From Chloroflexota bacterium (GTDB taxonomy: Bacteria; Chloroflexota; UBA11872), in the NCBI GenBank assembly GCA_028875175.1, contig JAPPFO010000104.1, positions 1 to 29,906 on the forward strand: a DNA stretch of 29,906 nucleotides, written 5' to 3'. The notes beneath the pieces are model-generated. The model ran no database searches. It worked only from the letters and a program-made list of their open reading frames with translations, and was not told where the DNA came from. Below are positions 1-7,018 of this stretch, piece by piece (positions within the stretch are counted from its first letter, which is position 1; each line of letters begins with the position of its first letter). Made by a program: the position numbers and the translations under genes.

Positions 1-55
1 GCTCGTCGGGCTCATAACCCGGAGGTCGTCGGTTCGAATCCGACCCCCGCAACCA
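1..55 (+). tRNA. initiator tRNA-fMet (CAT), 5' end cut by window edge
   Basis: This is the 3' two thirds of a tRNA. The anticodon loop CTCATAA (11-17) carries CAT at 13-15. The T arm is a GTCGG/CCGAC stem at 28-32 and 40-44 around the loop TTCGAAT, and CCA is encoded at 53-55. Three consecutive G-C pairs in the anticodon stem (8-10 with 18-20) and an A at the tRNA position 72 equivalent (51) are the hallmarks of the initiator tRNA, which starts translation with formyl-methionine. The 5' acceptor strand and most of the D arm lie outside the window, so the 1:72 mismatch cannot be checked. A reverse-strand reading frame through it gives a peptide ending GFEPTTSGL, a known artefact of tRNA sequence. 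Confidence 0.93.
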
Positions 56-137
56 CCGCGACCCACTCGTAACCACCTTCTCCACGGGCGGACGTTTCCT
101 TACGCACCGGCTCTGAACGCCGGCAAAGGAGTCCGCC

Positions 138-308
138 ATGAGGCGCCGCCGAGAGCAAGCCAAGAGACGGGCGCCCGTGCACGGCAAGCCCGAAGACCAG
201 CGCTCGTCCGCCCACGATCCTGCGAACGACCAGCACAGCCAGACTGCCGCCCTCCACGCTTTACAGGCAGCCATCCACGAGGGTCTGGATAGTGGCGTCA
301 GCGCCTAG
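138..308 (+). CDS. small ORF with ParD-like antitoxin tail (possible remnant)
   Basis: A 56-codon frame begins at ATG 138, with AAAGGAG at 125-131 as a good ribosome binding site. A CCGGC/GCCGG hairpin (107-123) sits just upstream. The first 35 residues are basic and polar and match nothing I recognise. The last 20, with ALQAAIHEGLDSG near the end, strongly resemble the C-terminal helix of ParD/CC2985-type antitoxins (consensus about ALRAAIxEGLxSG). A normal ParD has about 80 residues with an N-terminal ribbon-helix-helix, which is absent here, and no ParE partner follows. It ends 29 bases before hicB and could be co-transcribed with it. It may be a remnant of a decayed toxin-antitoxin module, or the resemblance may be chance. 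Confidence 0.4.
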   Translation: MRRRREQAKRRAPVHGKPEDQRSSAHDPANDQHSQTAALHALQAAIHEGLDSGVSA

Positions 309-337
309 TCGCTGAGTTGGAATTGGAAGGATCGCTA

Positions 338-745
338 ATGCAGTTTCCAATCGTGATACACAAAGACGAGACAAGCAGCTACGGCGTCACGGTTCCCGAT
401 CTACCTGGCTGCTTCTCAGGCGGTGACTCGTTTGAGGACGCTGCAAGTTCGGCTCACGAAGCGGTCGCCTGCCATATCGAAGGCTTGCTGATGGACGGTG
501 AGTCCATCCGGGAGCTTCGGCCAATCGAGCTGCATCAAGGCAATCGCGACTTCGATAACGGAGTTTGGGCGCTTATTGACGTTGATATTTCCAAACTCTC
601 GAGCAAGACAGTCCGAGTCAATATCACGATACCGTCACGCGTGTTGGCCATCATTGATGAAGCGGCGGCTCGCGAAAGAGAGTCCCGGTCGGGGCTTCTT
701 ATGCGGGCTGCCCTTCAATTCGTGGACAAACAGACAACCCTATAG
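338..745 (+). CDS. hicB: HicB family antitoxin, orphan
   Basis: HicB antitoxins neutralise HicA mRNA-interferase toxins and repress their own operon. Residues 1-50 form the partial RNase-H-like HicB fold, visible as the motif DLPGCFSGGDSFEDA followed by an amphipathic helix. Residues about 90-135 form a ribbon-helix-helix DNA-binding domain (VRVNITIPSRVLAIIDEAA). The start at ATG 338 is chosen over TTG 317 because GGAAGG at 325-330 lies 7 bases upstream. No HicA-like gene with its dsRNA-binding fold and catalytic His lies on either side: a tRNA and a 56-codon ORF are upstream and a reverse-strand gene is downstream. Base composition of 317-830 is clearly more AT-rich than the rest of the window, which suggests recent acquisition. 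HicB without HicA may act as a plain transcription regulator or be a leftover antitoxin. Confidence 0.85.
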   Translation: MQFPIVIHKDETSSYGVTVPDLPGCFSGGDSFEDAASSAHEAVACHIEGLLMDGESIRELRPIELHQGNRDFDNGVWALIDVDISKLSSKTVRVNITIPSRVLAIIDEAAARERESRSGLLMRAALQFVDKQTTL

Positions 746-834
746 ATTTCTGGTTTCTAGTTAATCTGCAACTGGCATCGAAAGAATCGTTGCTAGAAGC
801 AGTTCGGGCCTTGCAGCCCATAACGTCTGCGCCG

Positions 835-1824
835 TTAGGTCGCGTCCACGAGGTCAATCGGGTATATCGGCGTCTCTTTCCCATAATGCAACCGTAACGC
901 CCAATCCCAAATACTGAAATACAGCACCGGCCTCAATCGCGTGCCCGCCATTGGACCTGAAACCGCTGCCCCGCTCAGCCCATCCCATCGCGTACCCGTC
1001 TCACGGTCGGTGAGTTCTGATCCGTCAACATCAAAGCTGAGCTCGCGCCCGTCCACCCGAGCCTCGTACGTGCGGACGATCCGGCTCTCCGCCTCCGCAA
1101 ACGCCACAACCGGCGTATCGCCGATCACGGCCTGCTGCACCCCCAGGCGCGCCGTTTCATCGAAGTAGAAGCCGGCCGCGGCGCCGTCGATGTCCACCCC
1201 GATCACCCAGATGTCCTTTGGCAGGCTTTGTAGGTGAAAGGCGCTGTTGGGGGCGCCCAGCGACAGCCGCTGCTTCAGGACCAGCGTGGTGGGGTGTTGC
1301 TTCAGCCACGAGCCCCAGGGCGTCAGCGACGCCACCACCGGCCGTAGCTGCGCCCCATCCAGCGGACCGTCCAGCGCCTCCCCGAACACCTGGCTCCAGA
1401 TGCTGCCCGTCTCGTGATCCCACCAGGTCTGCGCGCCCTTATACAGCGCCCCCTGGACGCCCAGCGTCAGTGTTTGCCCGTCCCATACCCGCTCGTAGAC
1501 CAGCCCCGAGTAGCACAGCGGACACCAGGTAATCGCCAGCGGAACCCCGCCCACGACGTCGTTCACGATCTCGTAGCTCACCAGCGGTTCGATCGGATAC
1601 GCGCGGGCGTCGCCGTTGATCTCCACCGCCAGCACCATCTCGTGCGGCTTCAGGTTGATGTTGTCCGGCGTTGTCAGGCGCGGGTCATAGATCGGCGGAA
1701 TCCCGTCCCGTAGTACCCGCACGTCCCAGCGCAGCTCATACGCCGTTGACTGCTGCGGCAGAAACAGCAGCGCCCCAACCACCGCCGCTACGGCCAGCGC
1801 GCCCAGCACGCGTCGTCCTGTCAT
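835..1824 (-). CDS. DUF3179 domain-containing secreted or membrane-anchored protein
   Basis: A 329-residue protein. Residues 1-28 form a signal peptide or membrane anchor (TGRR, then a hydrophobic run rich in Ala, Val and Leu). The rest is a DUF3179 domain, recognised by the blocks ARAYPIEPLVSYEIVND, ITWCPLCYSG with Cys101 and Cys104, and the downstream TWWDHETGSIWSQ. The function of DUF3179 is not established. The paired cysteines in the CPLC motif could bind a metal or form a disulfide, which is inference. Its length fits the family. It is transcribed away from the lipoprotein gene at 1912, and the 87 bases between the two starts must hold both promoters. Its TAA stop falls in a small TAACG/CGTTA inverted repeat (821-837). 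Confidence 0.85.
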   Translation of the reverse strand: MTGRRVLGALAVAAVVGALLFLPQQSTAYELRWDVRVLRDGIPPIYDPRLTTPDNINLKPHEMVLAVEINGDARAYPIEPLVSYEIVNDVVGGVPLAITWCPLCYSGLVYERVWDGQTLTLGVQGALYKGAQTWWDHETGSIWSQVFGEALDGPLDGAQLRPVVASLTPWGSWLKQHPTTLVLKQRLSLGAPNSAFHLQSLPKDIWVIGVDIDGAAAGFYFDETARLGVQQAVIGDTPVVAFAEAESRIVRTYEARVDGRELSFDVDGSELTDRETGTRWDGLSGAAVSGPMAGTRLRPVLYFSIWDWALRLHYGKETPIYPIDLVDAT

Positions 1825-1906
1825 GCCACGATCCTAATCGGGCGTTGCGACCGCACGCGTCGACCTAGGCGCCACGGCGACGGATGGAAGGAGAAATCGG
1901 TCCGGT

Positions 1907-1939
1907 ATGACGTGGCTATGTGTGGACGTATGTCGCTAA
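1907..1939 (+). other. possible 10-codon upstream ORF overlapping the lipoprotein start
   Basis: ATG 1907 opens a 10-codon frame ending in TAA at 1937-1939. It overlaps the start region of the following lipoprotein gene in a different frame. AAGGAG at 1888-1893 lies 13 bases before this ATG and 18 or more bases before any start of the large gene, so the Shine-Dalgarno fits the short frame slightly better. It may be a leader peptide whose translation couples to the downstream gene, or an accident. Confidence 0.2.
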
Positions 1940-3339
1940 CGCGACGCCGCCTCCTGGCGCTGGCGGCAGTTTCTCCCGTGCTGGCGGCCTGCGGCGAAAC
2001 CACTGCTCCGCAACGCCTCTCGCAGCTCTGGCCCGAACCCCCGCCCGACCGCGCGGCCGCTCTGGCCACGGCCGGCTGGCAGGGCTACTGGTACGCCCGC
2101 TACGTCGGCGGCCTCATTGCAACCCAGCCCGGCCTCGGCCTGCCCGCCACCACCCTCGATCCCCGGAGCCATGCGGCCTTCGCTACCGCCCGACCAGGCG
2201 CCGTCCCGATCGCCCTGCCGTTCGCCACTGCCACCGTGGACGCGCCGGCGGCGCAGGGCGAGCCCCTTCGCGTCCACAGCGCCGACGGTGTTATCCGCGT
2301 GCGCACCGCTGCCCTCTACATGCGCGTCGTCCATGCCCTCGCCCGCGCCCACCGGTTGCGCGCGCCCCAGGCGCCGTCCGGCGAAGCCCGTAGCCACGAA
2401 CTCTGGCTCGCATCCGCCTATGCCGCGCTCGCAGTCGAAACCGCCGGCCGCGTCCACGCCCACCTCTTCCGCCCCAGGCTCGGCGTCCTGTTCGACTCGG
2501 ACGGCGCCTACGATCCCCTCGGCAACGTCGACCTCATCTGGACCATTGCCGACGCAGCCCGTCTGGCGTTCGCTTCCGGCACCAGGGAAATCGCAGCCCC
2601 GCTGCAATCCGCCGCCGATCAACTCTATGCCTTCTACCGGAAGAGTTTCCCTCGCACCATCCCGGAGGCCCACCGCATCGTCCGCGCCCAGGCCCGCCTC
2701 CGGCCGGTCACGGGTCGCGACGAATTCCGCGCCTTCATCCCCGTCCAGCAGCGCCGCATCGCCTACTGGCTCCGCGACCGGCAACCCGCCGACATCCTCG
2801 AAGCCGCCCAGGCCCTCGCCGCCCTGATCCGGCTGACTCCGCTCATGCCAATCGATAGCGGCGTCCAGGAACGCGCCGGCGACCTGTTCCTGGACCTGGC
2901 GACCTCGTTCGACAGGGACAGCGGTTGGCTCCGCGACCGGTCCGCCTACGCCGCCGCCGACGTGGCAGCCCTGCTACGCGCCCTCCGCATGGCCGCATTT
3001 CACGGCCAACTGCCCATCGAACGCCGCTATGCCCGCGATCTGCTCGCGACCGTCTGGGACTCCCTGGTCAACCGCGTCGGCCTCATGCGCGGAGCGCCGC
3101 CCGGCCGCGCCGAAGGCGTGGCCCAACCCTGGGAGCAGCATCTGGACGACGCGGCCTACCGCCACCCCGCCGTACCAATCAACGCCGTCCCGCTTTTCGC
3201 CCGCTCCGTTACCCGCCATGCCTCAGGCGAGGCAATCGTCGACCCCATCCTCGAAACGGCCTCAGCCCTCGAACTGGCTCTCGAATCCCTCTGGCTCCAC
3301 CCCACCTTCGAGGCCCTCAGCGCCGAATCTGCGGCCTGA
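1912..3339 (+). CDS. Tat-type lipoprotein of unknown function
   Basis: About 475 residues with a clear export signal. From the GTG at 1912, a twin-arginine stretch (LTRRRLLAL, residues 9-17) is followed by a hydrophobic run and a lipobox VLAAC with Cys27, so the mature protein should be lipid-anchored outside the membrane. Starts at ATG 1918 or 1930 would also keep the signal. The mature part is largely alpha-helical by composition (long Ala/Leu/Arg segments), and helical segments such as ALYMRVVHALARAH and ILEAAQALAALIRL suggest an alpha/alpha-toroid-like or glycoside-processing fold. I do not recognise a family and no catalytic motif is evident. It converges on lgt, the enzyme that lipidates such proteins, with only 2 bases between the two stops. 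Confidence 0.75.
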   Translation: MAMCGRMSLTRRRLLALAAVSPVLAACGETTAPQRLSQLWPEPPPDRAAALATAGWQGYWYARYVGGLIATQPGLGLPATTLDPRSHAAFATARPGAVPIALPFATATVDAPAAQGEPLRVHSADGVIRVRTAALYMRVVHALARAHRLRAPQAPSGEARSHELWLASAYAALAVETAGRVHAHLFRPRLGVLFDSDGAYDPLGNVDLIWTIADAARLAFASGTREIAAPLQSAADQLYAFYRKSFPRTIPEAHRIVRAQARLRPVTGRDEFRAFIPVQQRRIAYWLRDRQPADILEAAQALAALIRLTPLMPIDSGVQERAGDLFLDLATSFDRDSGWLRDRSAYAAADVAALLRALRMAAFHGQLPIERRYARDLLATVWDSLVNRVGLMRGAPPGRAEGVAQPWEQHLDDAAYRHPAVPINAVPLFARSVTRHASGEAIVDPILETASALELALESLWLHPTFEALSAESAA

Positions 3340-3341
3340 CG

Positions 3342-4142
3342 CTAGCCCGAATGTTCCACGTGAAACATTCGGCCGGGCCATCGCCGCAACACCAGCACCC
3401 CGATCCCGCCGGTCGCCACGGCCGCGCTCACGACCATCGCCAGCCGCAGGCCCTCACCCACGATGATCGGGTCGGCCCGAATCGACTCGACCCAGAACCG
3501 GCCCACCGAATAGGCCGCCAGCACCCCCAGCGCCAGGTCCCCTGGGCGCAGACCGCGCCGCACCACCACCAGGGCTCCCAGAAAGACGGCCAGCGCCCAC
3601 ACCGACTCGTAAAAGAACGTCGGATGGAACTCGTTCTGCTCCAGATACAACAGCGGCCGGAATTCCTCCTTGATCGACAGCGCCCAGGGCAGGTCCGTCG
3701 GTCTTCCGAACGACTGCTGGTTGAAGTAGTCGCCCCAGCGCGCGATGGCGATCCCCAGCGGCAACCCCAGCGCCGCCGCATCCACCCAGCGCGCAATGTC
3801 CAGTCGTGCCAGCCACGAATAGACCGCCACGGCCAGCAGTCCTCCGGCCAGCGCTCCGTGCAGCGCCACCCCGCCCTCCCAGATCTGCCACGCCAGTTCC
3901 GGCTCGTCCGCGAAGCGTCGCTCCCACTCGAACACCAGGTAGTAAACCCGCGCGCCCAGAATCCCCGCCGCAACCGCTGCCACCAGTAACGGCAACACAT
4001 GCCTCACATCAAGCCCCAGCCGTCCCGCCTGCCGCCGCGCCACCCACGCCCCCGCCAGCACCCCCACCGCCAGCAATACGCTCCACCAGCGCAGCACACC
4101 CCACGCCGGAACCAAGAACTCCGAATAAGGCTCGGGAATCAC
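3342..4142 (-). CDS. lgt: prolipoprotein diacylglyceryl transferase
   Basis: Lgt transfers diacylglycerol from phosphatidylglycerol to the lipobox cysteine of prolipoproteins in the cytoplasmic membrane, the first step of lipoprotein maturation. The 266-residue protein has about seven membrane segments. It has the family motifs HGALAGG (His95), the Lgt signature around ARWGDYFNQQSFGRPTDLPW (Arg135), and HPTFFYES (His173). Start is GTG 4142, only 3 bases after the TAG of the preceding small gene, so the two are probably co-transcribed. The last codons are unusual: they read FHVEHSG because a perfect parS site is embedded in them (3352-3367). Clients in this window include the lipoproteins at 1912 and 17240 and CtaC. 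Confidence 0.95.
   Translation of the reverse strand: MIPEPYSEFLVPAWGVLRWWSVLLAVGVLAGAWVARRQAGRLGLDVRHVLPLLVAAVAAGILGARVYYLVFEWERRFADEPELAWQIWEGGVALHGALAGGLLAVAVYSWLARLDIARWVDAAALGLPLGIAIARWGDYFNQQSFGRPTDLPWALSIKEEFRPLLYLEQNEFHPTFFYESVWALAVFLGALVVVRRGLRPGDLALGVLAAYSVGRFWVESIRADPIIVGEGLRLAMVVSAAVATGGIGVLVLRRWPGRMFHVEHSG
3352..3367. other. parS: parS centromere site (ParB binding site)
   Basis: TGTTCCACGTGAAACA is the canonical 16-bp parS sequence first defined in Bacillus subtilis, and its inner core CACGTG is palindromic. ParB loads onto DNA here and spreads, guiding chromosome segregation with ParA and condensin loading. The site lies inside the final codons of lgt, where it dictates the residues FHVEH. 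No other match of this quality was seen in the window. parS sites usually cluster near the replication origin, so this hints that the locus is origin-proximal. That is inference, as no dnaA, parA or parB gene is in view. Confidence 0.88.
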
Positions 4143-4145
4143 CGG

Positions 4146-4451
4146 CTACCTGGCGCCCGGGTACATCGTCGCCAGCTCGTCCACCACTTCGCTCAGGACC
4201 GGAAACTCCTCCCGGCTCAGCGTGGTCAGCCGGTCTTCGCCGGTCGCAAGGTCATACTCATGCCGGTGATACACCCCCGGCGTATGGGCGTGACCGCTGT
4301 CGTAGCGAAGCACGTTCCGACCTACCGTTCCTCCGACGATCTTCGCGTGGTAGTTGTACTTGAGCCCACGTACCTCCACGAGACCCGCGCGCAGCCGCGC
4401 GTCCAACAGCTTCCTGACCTCGATTTCGATACCGCCACGACAGACCACCAC
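4146..4451 (-). CDS. TumE-like putative toxin (DUF6516-type)
   Basis: About 101 residues if translation begins at GTG 4451 (or GTG 4448). The frame is open back to 4643, but the upstream part overlaps the preceding gene and looks non-conserved. The body (IEIEVRKLLDARL, then KYNYHAKIVGG, NVLRYDSGHAH, VYHRHEYDLATGE) matches my memory of the TumE/DUF6516 family of small proteins. That family pairs with a short helical antitoxin, and the HRH block is its most diagnostic feature. GAGG just before the GTG codons is a modest ribosome binding site. It lies between an antitoxin-like gene and lgt, sharing the operon with both. The toxic activity is not known from sequence. Family assignment is moderately sure, start poorly sure. 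Confidence 0.5.
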   Translation of the reverse strand: MVVCRGGIEIEVRKLLDARLRAGLVEVRGLKYNYHAKIVGGTVGRNVLRYDSGHAHTPGVYHRHEYDLATGEDRLTTLSREEFPVLSEVVDELATMYPGAR

Positions 4452-4555
4452 ACCCTCACAGGAGTACGCTGCTGGCTGGCCACGACTCCCAACCGGAACG
4501 AACCGCGTGCGATCCTCAATGACGAACCAGCGGTTCGCCAGGACTTCGCGGTGGA

Positions 4556-4828
4556 TCAGCCGGTAGCGGTCAAACCTGAGCCAGCCGTGCTTCTCGCCCC
4601 TTTGGCGGTCAGGAAGTCCAGCACGTCGGCGTCGTACTGCCATTGCGAAATCTCGGCCGTCTCCCGGAGCTCGCCGGTCGCGGTTCGTTCGAGCATTTGC
4701 TCGGTGGTCATCTCGTAGCGCAACTCGAACCGCTGGATTCGTCGGCGTAGCGTGCGCGTGTGGTCGCTGAGCCGCCGGGGCTTTCCGTGCTTCGGAGGCC
4801 TACTGAGCGCTCCGTTCCGCCTGGACAT
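4556..4828 (-). CDS. antitoxin-like partner of the TumE-like gene
   Basis: A 90-residue protein with a basic N-terminus (residues 1-30) and a helical core (RIQRFELRYEMTTEQMLER, GELRETAEISQWQYDADVLDFL). The core resembles the short all-helical antitoxins encoded just upstream of TumE/DUF6516 toxins. The pattern of an ExRY(x)MT block followed by GEL-xET-xEIxxW is typical of those partners. ATG 4828 is the only plausible start, with no strong Shine-Dalgarno. The last residues overlap the upstream open part of the toxin frame. I infer binding to the toxin and probably autoregulation. No DNA-binding motif is obvious. Confidence 0.5.
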   Translation of the reverse strand: MSRRNGALSRPPKHGKPRRLSDHTRTLRRRIQRFELRYEMTTEQMLERTATGELRETAEISQWQYDADVLDFLTAKGARSTAGSGLTATG

Positions 4829-4925
4829 TGAAATCTCGCCACGATCAACAGTTCCCGATCAGCATGCACCCGGCCGCGTCCAGCGGCAAGCACTCGCCGC
4901 TCCCACTGTGTAACGCGAGTAGGCC

Positions 4926-5903
4926 TTAGTCGTCCCAGGTAATCAACACCCCAAGCGCCGCTTCCGGCTGGTCGTGCAGAAAGTGGAAGGCCTCCGGCGC
5001 CTGCTGGTACGGAAACCGGTGTGTCACCATCCGATCCGTGGCGATGCGGCCCTCGGCGAGGAGTTCCAGGGAACGCGCGGAAGCCGCCACCCGATCGCTA
5101 TCGGGCAGCGCCCCGCCGATCAGGCGCTTGCGCTGGATGGCGCTGGACGACAGCGGCAGCGGCTCGTCCTCATAGAGCCCCACTACCTGCAGCAGCCCGC
5201 CGGTCGCTGTCATGCGCTGAGCCTGGTCGAAGGCGCGCAGGCCGGCGCGTCCGCCAACCGCGTAGATCACCACGTCCGCCCCGCGCCCGTCCGTCAGCTC
5301 CAGTACCCGCGCCACCGGGTCCACATCCGACGCGTTGATCACCTCGTCGGCTTCCACCTCGGCCGCCAGCGCGCAGCGGTTGGGTAGGGCGTCCACCGCC
5401 ACCAGCCGGCCCTGGTCGTTGGTCCGCGCCACCTGCAGCAGCAGGCTGCCCACCAGCCCCTGGCCCACGATCACCACCGTGTCGTCCGGCTGGATGTCGT
5501 CGTTGTCGATCCACATGACCGCGCTCGTCGTCAGCGGCCAGAACGTCGCCTGCTCGAAGTCCAGCGCATCGGGGATACGCACGATCCTTGGACCCGCCGA
5601 CAACGAGGCGACCCGGCTGTCCTGCACCACGAACTGCGCGTGCGGCCCCGACACCCCCACCCGGTCGCCCGCCGCAAACCCCTCCACCTCGGCGCCCACG
5701 GCGTCAACCACGCCGGCCACCGAATAGCCCATGATCTGCGGGTCCACGGCCTCCGGCCGGATGTATCGACGCCACAGTTCCGAGCCCCGGCTGATCAGGC
5801 TCCGCACGTTGCGCACCCGCACGTCATGCGGACCCACCGCCGGCACGGGCGCGTCTTCCAGCACCACGTTGAACTTGCCCTCGGGCTTCGCTACTCGCTT
5901 CAT
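4926..5903 (-). CDS. MDR-superfamily (zinc-type alcohol dehydrogenase-like) oxidoreductase
   Basis: A 325-residue medium-chain dehydrogenase/reductase. The N-terminal GroES-like domain includes VRVRNVRSLISRGSELWRR and GYSVAGVVDAVGAEVEGFAAGDRV. The Rossmann domain has VIVGQGLVGSLLLQ (GxGxxG) followed by GADVVIYAVGG. The catalytic and structural zinc cysteines of classical alcohol dehydrogenases are absent, and the equivalent segment reads ISRGSE, as in the threonine-dehydrogenase-like or bacteriochlorophyllide-dehydrogenase-like branch. ATG 5903 is chosen over 5945 because GGGAGG lies 5 bases upstream and the family starts there. It follows the Gfo/Idh gene by 23 bases, so the two probably oxidise or epimerise related sugar-like substrates. 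The substrate cannot be read from the sequence. Confidence 0.85.
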   Translation of the reverse strand: MKRVAKPEGKFNVVLEDAPVPAVGPHDVRVRNVRSLISRGSELWRRYIRPEAVDPQIMGYSVAGVVDAVGAEVEGFAAGDRVGVSGPHAQFVVQDSRVASLSAGPRIVRIPDALDFEQATFWPLTTSAVMWIDNDDIQPDDTVVIVGQGLVGSLLLQVARTNDQGRLVAVDALPNRCALAAEVEADEVINASDVDPVARVLELTDGRGADVVIYAVGGRAGLRAFDQAQRMTATGGLLQVVGLYEDEPLPLSSSAIQRKRLIGGALPDSDRVAASARSLELLAEGRIATDRMVTHRFPYQQAPEAFHFLHDQPEAALGVLITWDD

Positions 5904-5926
5904 CGCGACCTCCCGGCCTTCAGTTG

Positions 5927-6925
5927 CTAATGCAGTGCGACCCACTCACCACTGCGGGCGCTCTCGCGCACCGCGTCCAGCACCCGCATCTGGCGGATCG
6001 CCTCGTCGCCGTCCACCAGCGGCGCCGCCTCCCCGCGGATCGCGTCGCCCAGATTCTCGACCTCGGCCTGGTAGGTGTCGAACGGCGCAAAGCGTTCGGT
6101 CACCGTCCCGCGGACGGTCTGGATCTCGATACTCGTCGACTCCCCCGGCGCCAACACGTGACGCTCCACCCGAAGGGTTCCGGTGGTACCGATCAGCTCC
6201 AGGAAGTGCCGCCGCGAGCTCAGGAAGCTGAACGCCACCGTCGCCGTCCGACCCCCGTCAAACTCCAGCAGCGCGTTCCCGTCAAAGTCCACCCCAAACT
6301 CTGCGTCGTCCGTCATCCGCGCCACCAGCCGGCGCGGCTCGCCGCCCATGTGCAGGCGGCTCACGCTCACGCAGTACGTCCCCAAGTCCCCCAGCGCCCC
6401 GCCGGCCAGCTCGGTCGAGAGCCGCACGTTCGCCAGGTCGCGGGTGATCGGGAAACAGAACGCCGTATTGATCTGCCGCACGTCGCCAATCGCCCCCTCT
6501 GCCACCAGTTCCCGCAGCCGCGCGTGGCGCGGGTCGTAGCGGTACATGAAACCTTCGAGCAATTGCACCCCCGCCGCCCGGCAGGCATCCACCATCTCGA
6601 CGGCCTCGGCCGCATCCGCCGCAAACGGCTTGTCCACCAGCACGTGCTTCCCCGCCCGCGCCGCGGCGATCACCCAGCGGTGATGCAGCGACGTCGGCAA
6701 CGGGACGTACACCGCGTCGATCTTCGGATCCGCCAGCAACTCGTCATACGACCCGTACGCCCTCGGAATCTCCAACTCCGCCGCAAACTCCCGCGCCCGC
6801 TCCAGCGACCGGCTCGCCACCGCCCGCAGCACCCCGTTCCTGGCCCTACGAATCCCCGGCCCCACCGACCGCCACGCAATCCGCGCCGTCGACAAAACCC
6901 CCCAGCGAATCGGGTCATCGGTCAT
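5927..6925 (-). CDS. Gfo/Idh/MocA family oxidoreductase
   Basis: NAD(P)-dependent sugar or cyclitol dehydrogenase of 332 residues. The N-terminal Rossmann fold opens with IRWGVLSTARIA, and the family cofactor/catalytic motif EKP appears as VDKPFA. The second half is the beta-sheet substrate domain, including GGALGDLGTYCVSV, the conserved block that carries the catalytic Asp and Tyr region. It is most like the D-xylose 1-dehydrogenase / trans-dihydrodiol dehydrogenase branch, with GFMYRYDPRH as a strong marker. ATG 6925 (TDDPIRW) is preferred over an extension to 6958. It is the first gene of a two-gene unit with the MDR dehydrogenase. Exact substrate unknown. Confidence 0.88.
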   Translation of the reverse strand: MTDDPIRWGVLSTARIAWRSVGPGIRRARNGVLRAVASRSLERAREFAAELEIPRAYGSYDELLADPKIDAVYVPLPTSLHHRWVIAAARAGKHVLVDKPFAADAAEAVEMVDACRAAGVQLLEGFMYRYDPRHARLRELVAEGAIGDVRQINTAFCFPITRDLANVRLSTELAGGALGDLGTYCVSVSRLHMGGEPRRLVARMTDDAEFGVDFDGNALLEFDGGRTATVAFSFLSSRRHFLELIGTTGTLRVERHVLAPGESTSIEIQTVRGTVTERFAPFDTYQAEVENLGDAIRGEAAPLVDGDEAIRQMRVLDAVRESARSGEWVALH

Positions 6926-7018
6926 CGGTGCGCTCCACTTCGTTAGGCGGCCTGACAACGCAGCCGCGATTCGAGTTGGGCGCCGCGGTCGCGTTGACCC
7001 TCGCTGGACGAGCCCCCG

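Noticed and set aside
12..257. Reverse-strand open frame ending GFEPTTSGL
   Set aside because: This peptide is the well-known artefact of translating tRNA sequence; the frame covers the tRNA and non-coding DNA and has no family.
821..840. TAACG...CGTTAGGT resembling an integron attC end
   Set aside because: The two core-like sites are only 17 bases apart, far too close for attC, and no integrase or cassette array is present.
6943..7018. GTTAGGC and similar 7-mers as recombination sites
   Set aside because: Isolated 7-base matches are expected by chance and no structured partner is near.
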